From assembly GCF_964340395.1 (NCBI RefSeq), contig NC_135552.1, positions 2,974,017 through 3,038,016 on the forward strand: DNA of 64,000 bases, read 5' to 3'. The notes under the pieces were generated by a model. That model saw only the letters and a program-made list of their open reading frames with translations, searched no databases and was not told where the DNA came from. The translations under genes were made by a program, and so were the position numbers. Shown in pieces: positions 57,738 through 64,000 of the stretch. The stretch's first letter is position 1; every line of letters begins with the position of its first letter. This DNA comes from Glandiceps talaboti. Lineage: Eukaryota > Hemichordata > Enteropneusta > Spengelidae.

Positions 57738-58892
57738 GGATAATTTAACTTCCTATAGATCAAGTATCACTTAAAATAGATAATTTAACTTCCAATAGAT
57801 CAAGTATCACTTAAAATAGATAATTTAACTTTCAATAGATCAAATATCACTTAAAATAGATAATTTAACTTTCAATAGATCAAATATCACTTAAAATAGA
57901 TAATTTAACCTCCTATAGATCAAGTATCACTTAAAATAGATAATTTAACTTCCTATAGATCAAGTATCACTTAAAATAGATAATTTAACTTCCAATAGAT
58001 CAAATATCACTTAAAATAGATAATTTAACCTCCTATAGATCAAGTATCACTTAAAATAGATAATTTAACTTCCAATAGATCAAGTATCACTTAAAATAGA
58101 TAATTTAACTTCCAATAGATCAAATATCACTTAAAATAGATAATTTAACCTCCTATAGATCAAGTATCACTTAAAATAGATAATTTAACTTCCAATAGAT
58201 CAAATATCACTTAAAATAGATAATTTAACTTCCAATAGATCAGATGTCACTTAAAATAGATAATTTAACTTCCAATAGATCAAGTATCACTTAAAATAGA
58301 TAATTTAACTTCCAATAGATCAAGTATCACTTAAAATAGATAATTTAACTTCCTATAGATCAAGTATCACTTAAAATAGATAATTTAACTTCCAATAGAT
58401 CAAATATCACTTAAAATAGATAATTTAACTTTCAATAGATCAAGTATCACTTAAAATAGATAATTTAACTTCCAATAGATCAAGTATCACTTAAAATAAA
58501 TAATTTAACTTCCAATAGATCAAGTATCACTTAAAATAGATAATTTAACTTCCAATAGATCAAATATCACTTAAAATAGATAATTTAACTTCCAATAGAT
58601 CAGATGTCACTTAAAATAGATAATTTAACTTCCATTAGATCAGATGTCACTTACAATAGATAATTTAACTTCCAATAGATCAGATATCACTTAAAATAGA
58701 TAATTTAACTTCCAATAGATCAAATATCACTTAAAATAGATAATTTAACTTCCAATAGATCAAATATCACTTAAAATAGATAATTTAACTTCCAATAGAT
58801 CAGATGTCACTTAAAATAGATAATTTAACTTCCAATAGATCAAATATCACTTAAAATAGATCATTTAACTTCCAATAGACCAGATGTCACTT
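57738..58892. repeat. 40-bp minisatellite
   Basis: About 29 units: TAATTTAACTTCCAATAGAT + CAAGTATCACTTAAAATAGA, with CAAATATC, CAGATGTC and CCTCCTATAG variants. Confidence 0.96.
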
Positions 58893-59055
58893 ATCAGGGT
58901 ACAAAGTCACCCAGGAGGGAAGGGAATGACTTACCAGGGAACAAACTCACCTAGGAGGGGGAGGGAATGACTTACCAGGGAACAAAGTCAACCAGGAGGG
59001 GAGGGAATGACTTACCAGGGTACAAAGTCACCCAGGAGGGAGGGAATGAATTGCC
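58893..59055. repeat. ~40-bp GC-richer minisatellite linking two arrays
   Basis: Four units with AATGACTTACCAGGGAACAA and GTCACCCAGGAGGGGAGGG. Its TACCAGGGTACAAAGTCA resembles TACCAGGGTCCAAGGTGTCA of the following array. Confidence 0.88.
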
Positions 59056-60985
59056 ATGGTCCAAGGTGTCAATGTCATTTCCTACCCTAGAGATACCAGG
59101 GTCCAAGGTGTCAATGTCATTCCCTACCCTAGAGATACCAGGGTCCAAGGTGTCAATGCCATTCCCTACCCTAGAGATACCAGGGTCCAAGGTGTCAATG
59201 TCATTTCCTACCCTAGAGATACCAGGGTCCAAGGTGTCAATGTCATTCCCTACCCTAGAGATACCAGGGTCCAAGGTGTCAATGTCATTCTCTACCCTAG
59301 AGATACCAGGGTCCAAGGTGTCAATGTCATTCCCTACCCTAGAGATACCAGGGTCCAAGGTGTCAATGTCAATCCCTACCTTGGAGATACCAGGGTCCAA
59401 GGTGTCAATGTCATTCCCTACCCTAGAGATACCAGGGTCCAAGGTGTCAATGTCATTCCCTACCCTAGAGATACCAGGGTCCAAGGTGTCAATGTCATTC
59501 CCTACCCTAGAGATACCAGGGTCCAAGGTGTCAATGTCAATCCCTACCTTGGAGATACCAGGGTCCAAGGTGTCAATGTCATTCCCTACCCTAGAGATAC
59601 CAGGGTCCAAGGTGTCAATGTCATTCCCTACCCTAGAGATACCAAGGTCCAAGGTGTCAATGCCATTCCCTACCCTAGAGATACCAGGGTCCAAGGTGTC
59701 AATGTCATTCCCTACCCTAGAGATACCAGGGTCCAAGGTGTCAATGTCATTCCCTACCCTAGAGATACCAGGGTCCAAGGTGTCAATGTCATTCCCTACC
59801 CTAGAGATACCAGGGTCCAAGGTGTCAATGTCATTCCCTACCCTAGAGATACCAGGGTCCAAGGTGTCAATGTCATTCCCTACCCTAGAGATACCAGGGT
59901 CCAAGGTGTCAATGTCATTCCCTACCGTAGAGATACCAGGGTCCAAGGTGTCAATGTCATTCCCTACCCTAGAGATACCAGGGTCCAAGGTGTCAATGTC
60001 ATTCCCTACCCTAGAGATACCAGGGTCCAAGGTGTCAATGTCATTCCCTACCCTAGAGATACCAGGGTCCAAGGTGTCAATGTCATTCCCTACCCTAGAG
60101 ATACCAGGGTCCAAGGTGTCAATGTCATTCCCTACCTTGGAGATACCAGGGTCCAAGGTGTCAATGTCATTCCCTACCCTAGAGATACCAGGGTCCAAGG
60201 TGTCAATGTCATTCCCTACCCTAGAGATACCAGGGTCCAAGGTGTCAATGTCATTCCCTACCCTAGAGATACCAGGGTCCAAGGTGTCAATGTCATTCCC
60301 TACCGTAGAGATACCAGGGTCCAAGGTGTCAATGTCATTCCCTACCCTAGAGATACCAGGGTCCAAGGTGTCAATGTCATTCCCTACCCTAGAGATACCA
60401 GGGTCCAAGGTGTCAATGTCATTCCCTACCGTAGAGATACCAGGGTCCAAGGTGTCAATGTCATTCCCTACCCTAGAGATACCAGGGTCCAAGGTGTCAA
60501 TGTCATTCCCTACCCTAGAGATACCAGGGTCCAAGGTGTCAATGTCATTCTCTACCTTAGAGATACCAGGGTCCAAGGTGTCAATGTCATTCCCTACCCT
60601 AGAGATACCAGGGTCCAAGGTGTCAATGTCATTCCCTACCCTAGAGATACCAGGGTCCAAGGTGTCAATGTCATTCCCTACCCTAGAGATACCAGGGTCC
60701 AAGGTGTCAATGTCATTCCCTACCGTAGAGATACCAGGGTCCAAGGTGTCAATGTCATTCCCTACCGTAGAGATACCAGGGTCCAAGGTGTCAATGTCAT
60801 TCCCTACCGTAGAGATACCAGGGTCCAAGGTGTCAATGTCATTCCCTACCCTAGAGATACCAGGGTCCAAGGTGTCAATGTCATTCCCTACCCTAGAGAT
60901 ACCAGGGTCCAAGGTGTCAATGTCATTCCCTACCCTAGAGATACCAGGGTCCAAGGTGTCAATGTCATTCCCTACCCTAAAGATT
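59056..60985. repeat. 42-bp minisatellite (14-codon period)
   Basis: About 46 units: TACCAGGGTCCAAGGTGTCA + ATGTCATTCCCTACCCTAGAGA. Nearly identical, with C/G and TTGG/CTAG variants. Because 42 is divisible by three and no stop occurs, frames of 640-690 codons open on both strands; none has a plausible start, splice context or family match. Confidence 0.96.
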
Positions 60986-61079
60986 TGTTGATCCATTAGG
61001 ACTGTTGAACATAGTACACCTCTTGTTGCTTTGGTTGGAGACAAAACTGCAACTGTTACTGTACAGTTGTTTCCATTTC

Positions 61080-61975
61080 AAAATCTGATGTGGTGAGCTG
61101 TATCAATTCTTCCAAATTACCATATCTGATGTGGTGAGTTGTATCAATTCTTCCAAATTACCATATCTGATGTGGTGAGCTGTATCAATTCTTCCAAATT
61201 ACCATATCTGATGTGGTGAGTTGTATCAATTCTTCCAAATTACCATATCTGATGTGGTGAGTTGTATCAATTCTTCCAAATTACCATATCTGATGTGGTG
61301 AGTTGTATCAATTCTTCCAAATTACCATATCTGATGTGGTGAGTTGTATCAATTCTTCCAAATTACCATATCTGATGTGGTGAGTTGTATCAATTCTTCC
61401 AAATTACCATATCTGATGTGGTGAGTTGTATCAATTCTTCCAAATTACCATATCTGATGTGGTGAGTTGTATCAATTCTTCCAAATTACCATATCTGATG
61501 TGGTGAGTTGTATCAGTTCTTCCAAATTACCATATCTGATGTGGTGAGTTGTATCAGTTCTTCCAAATTACCATATCTGATGTGGTGAGTTGTATCAATT
61601 CTTCCAAATTACCATATCTGATGTGGTGAGTTGTATCAATTCTTCCAAATTACCATATCTGATGTGGTGAGTTGTATCAATTCTTCCAAATTACCATATC
61701 TGATGTGGTGAGTTGTATCAATTCTTCCAAATTACCATATCTGATGTGGTGAGTTGTATCAATTCTTCCAAATTACCATATCTGATGTGGTGAGTTGTAT
61801 CAATTCTTCCAAATTACCATATCTGATGTAGTGAGCTGTATCAATTCTTCCAAACAACCATATCTGATGTGGTGAGCTGTATCAATTCTTCCAAACTACC
61901 ATATCTGATGTGGTGAGCTGTATCAATTCTTCCAAATTACCATATCTGATATGGTGAGCTGTATCAATTCTTCCA
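61080..61975. repeat. 41-bp minisatellite
   Basis: About 22 units: ATCTGATGTGGTGAGTTGTA + TCAATTCTTCCAAATTACCAT. Confidence 0.96.
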
Positions 61976-62698
61976 AATTACAATTGTGTTATTTCATCAT
62001 CTGAGTAGCTAGTAATTACAATTGTGTTATTTCATCATCTGAGTAGCTAGTAATTACAATTGTGTTATTTCATCATCTGAGTAGCTAGTAATTACAATTG
62101 TGTTATTTCATCATCTGAGTAGCTAGTAATTACAATTGTGTTATTTCATCATCTGAGTAGCTAGTAATTACAATTGTGTTATTTCATCATCTGAGTAGCT
62201 AGTAATTACAATTGTGTTATTTCATCATCTGAGTAGCTAGTAATTACAATTGTGTTATTTCATCATCTGAGTAGCTAGTATTGCCAATCTTCCAAATTAC
62301 AATTGTGTTATTTCATCATCTGAGTAGCTAGTATTGCCAATCTTCCAAATTACAATTGTGTTATTTCATCATCTGAGTAGCTAGTAATTACAATTGTGTT
62401 ATTTCATCATCTGAGTAGCTAGTATTGCCAATCTTCCAAATTACAATTGTGTTATTTCATCATCTGAGTAGCTAGTAATTACAATTGTGTTATTTCATCA
62501 TCTGAGTAGCTAGTATTGCCAATCTTCCAAATTACAATTGTGTTATTTCATCATCTGAGTAGCTAGTAATTACAATTGTGTTATTTCATCATCTGAGTAG
62601 CTAGTAATTACAATTGTGTTATTTCATCATCTGAGTAGCTAGTATTGCCAATCTTCCAAATTACAATTGTGTTATTTCATCATCTGAGTAGCTAGTAT
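61970..62698. repeat. 38/53-bp minisatellite copying the GPCR stop-codon region
   Basis: About 17 units: CAATTGTGTTATTTCATCAT + CTGAGTAGCTAGTAATTA (38 bp) or a longer form with TTGCCAATCTTCCAAATTA (53 bp). On the minus strand a unit encodes S-Y-S-D-D-E-I-T-Q-L-stop, the end of the GPCR. The copy at 62661-62698 is the real terminus. Confidence 0.94.
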
Positions 62699-64000
62699 TG
62701 CCATATGTGTACACAGTCTTGACATTGTTATTATCATCATCTGTGCTGGTTGCCACTGACCGTTGAATCACATCATCTGTACTGGTTGCCACTGACCGTT
62801 GAATCACATCATCTGTGCTGGTTGCCACTGACCGTTGAATCACATCATCTGTGCTGGTTGCCACTGACCGTTGAATCACATCATCTGTGCTGGTTGCCAC
62901 TGACCGTTGAATCACATCATCTATTTCGCTAATTGCTATCACTGAATCACGACTTGTAACGTCTCTTTTCCATTCACTTGAGTCAGACAAACTTCCAGCA
63001 TATGACAGATTTTCATCGCTGCAATTTGTACACTTGTGAATATGATATGTTCTCATCATAACCTGTCGATAATGTGAACTCATACATTTGTAAATGTAAG
63101 AATTGATGGAAGAATTCACAGTAAGCATGTATATTGTGAAGAAACCAAACAGTAGTCTTGAGCAGGAATCCTGAAACTCAAAATACTCACATGTTTGGAG
63201 AATTTCTAAGAATAGATACAGTTGAAATGGAAAAACGCAGATAAAGAAGACAAGTGTGGTCGTTCGAGCCACTCGCATTATCCGCCTTTTTTGTTTACCT
63301 GCCGATTTTTTCAGACTGCCACATGCATTTTTTGACCGTTTTCTCATCTCATGAGTAATTGTGCAATACATGATTAGGACCGTTGTCATGGTAATGAGAA
63401 ATGGTAAGATCTGAAATGTCATGGCTATCATCACAGCAACAATTCCGATATCAAAACACACGGTAGTGAAAATGAGTGCAAACATTAAACCAAGTAGCCA
63501 CGATGCAATTATTAGTTTGATGCTGCGACTTTTTGCATGAAACTTGTGTGTGATTAGGGGCTTACAAATTGCATAGTAGCGGTCGATACTGATGATAGCG
63601 ACAGTGAACATTGAAACGTACTGAAGATAAAGAGGAAGGACATTCAATAGAAAACAGGTTGGAAAATAACCCAGTCTGTCATTCAATGTTTCGTAGTTGT
63701 ATCCTGGTAGTATCACTATCAGGAACATGTTGAAGAGGAAGAACAAGTCAGCTGCACACAGGTTCATCATATAGTAATTGACGATAGTTTGTAATACCTT
63801 GTTTTTAGCAACCATAACAATAAAGTTGATGTTCCCATAAACTCCCAGCAAAATTGTCACAAAGTAAAGAATGTTTTTGAATATTTCAAATGATGAGGTG
63901 ACATCACAGGGAAAGAAATTTGAGATATTTACAGTTGTGGCTGTTATATCTGTTGTTAGAGTCAGAAGTTCAGGTACCTCTACTGGATAGCTCTGATTCA
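62661..64000 (-). CDS. Class A GPCR with tandem repeats in its C-terminal tail (5' edge cut)
   Basis: The frame is open from the right edge, with 445 residues visible. The edge reads TG then Asn-Gln-Ser, so an ATG split by the window border is likely and the gene may lack only one base. It has a short N-terminus with an N-I-S sequon, then seven hydrophobic segments. Landmarks by visible residue: G55-N56, NLCAAD with D84, C115, DRY 139-141, W167, P199, VFPF with P257, and NSYIY 299-303, where the usual NPxxY proline is Ser. The tail contains five exact copies of DDVIQRSVATST (about 360-419) and ends GNTSYSDDEITQL. TM2 resembles the GPCR at 39929, so the two may be distant paralogues. Ligand unknown. 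The terminal coding segment including TAA is amplified downstream. Confidence 0.92.
   Translation of the reverse strand, partial: NQSYPVEVPELLTLTTDITATTVNISNFFPCDVTSSFEIFKNILYFVTILLGVYGNINFIVMVAKNKVLQTIVNYYMMNLCAADLFFLFNMFLIVILPGYNYETLNDRLGYFPTCFLLNVLPLYLQYVSMFTVAIISIDRYYAICKPLITHKFHAKSRSIKLIIASWLLGLMFALIFTTVCFDIGIVAVMIAMTFQILPFLITMTTVLIMYCTITHEMRKRSKNACGSLKKSAGKQKRRIMRVARTTTLVFFICVFPFQLYLFLEILQTCEYFEFQDSCSRLLFGFFTIYMLTVNSSINSYIYKCMSSHYRQVMMRTYHIHKCTNCSDENLSYAGSLSDSSEWKRDVTSRDSVIAISEIDDVIQRSVATSTDDVIQRSVATSTDDVIQRSVATSTDDVIQRSVATSTDDVIQRSVATSTDDDNNNVKTVYTYGNTSYSDDEITQL
62745..62925 (-). repeat. 36-bp in-frame coding repeat in GPCR tail
   Basis: Five tandem 36-bp units encode the 12-residue repeat DDVIQRSVATST. 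Units are nearly identical at DNA level, including third positions, so the expansion is recent. The repeat adds Ser/Thr residues available for phosphorylation. Confidence 0.93.

Noticed and set aside
58967-61044. Frames of 640-690 codons on both strands
   Set aside because: Pure 42-bp tandem repeat; no family match, start context or splice signal.

Overview
The window is animal nuclear DNA. It is intron-rich, AT-rich and has canonical GT-AG splice sites, long 5'-truncated LINEs, inverted-repeat DNA elements, and an extreme load of mini- and microsatellites. Summing the array spans gives about 20 kb, close to a third of the window. The two housekeeping genes and the two intronless-type rhodopsin-class receptors fit an invertebrate metazoan, probably marine (a hemichordate, lancelet or lophotrochozoan genome would all fit). 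The species cannot be fixed from the sequence.

Layout. (1) 1339-28371, minus strand: an AVL9 orthologue (DENN-related late secretory pathway protein). I could assemble 13 coding exons with consistent reading phase, giving 622 complete codons; the C-terminal exon(s) lie left of the window. Its introns are packed with tandem arrays. (2) 28372-31192: a divergent intergenic region with an NRF1-like site near AVL9, an inverted-repeat element with poly-G termini and a LINE tail. (3) 33080-38016, plus strand: the 5' half of PGAP3 (GPI-anchor remodelling, PER1/CREST family), three coding exons and a likely 5' UTR exon. Its last exons were not found and probably lie beyond 64000. (4) 39929-41296, minus: a complete class A peptide-type GPCR. 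(5) 42.1-44.0 kb: a decayed LINE. (6) 44-57.7 kb: intergenic or intronic DNA with large arrays. (7) 57.7-62.7 kb: about 5 kb of five abutting minisatellites running into the 3' end of (8) a second class A GPCR on the minus strand (62661 to the right edge), which also has a 12-residue repeat inside its cytoplasmic tail.

The most unusual observation is that four arrays are copies of coding boundaries rather than of anonymous DNA. Two consist of the last 34-52 nt of an AVL9 exon plus its 5' splice site (13 copies of 66 bp; about 14 copies of 51 bp). Two consist of the last codons plus the stop codon of each GPCR (32-bp and 38/53-bp units). Both splice-site arrays have periods divisible by three, and both carry an in-frame TAA just past each donor, so only the first donor gives an open message while 12-13 decoy donors follow it.

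The genes do not form a pathway. AVL9 and PGAP3 both act in the secretory/GPI-protein route and lie head to head, which may be coincidence. The two GPCRs share similar TM2 sequence and may be distant paralogues.
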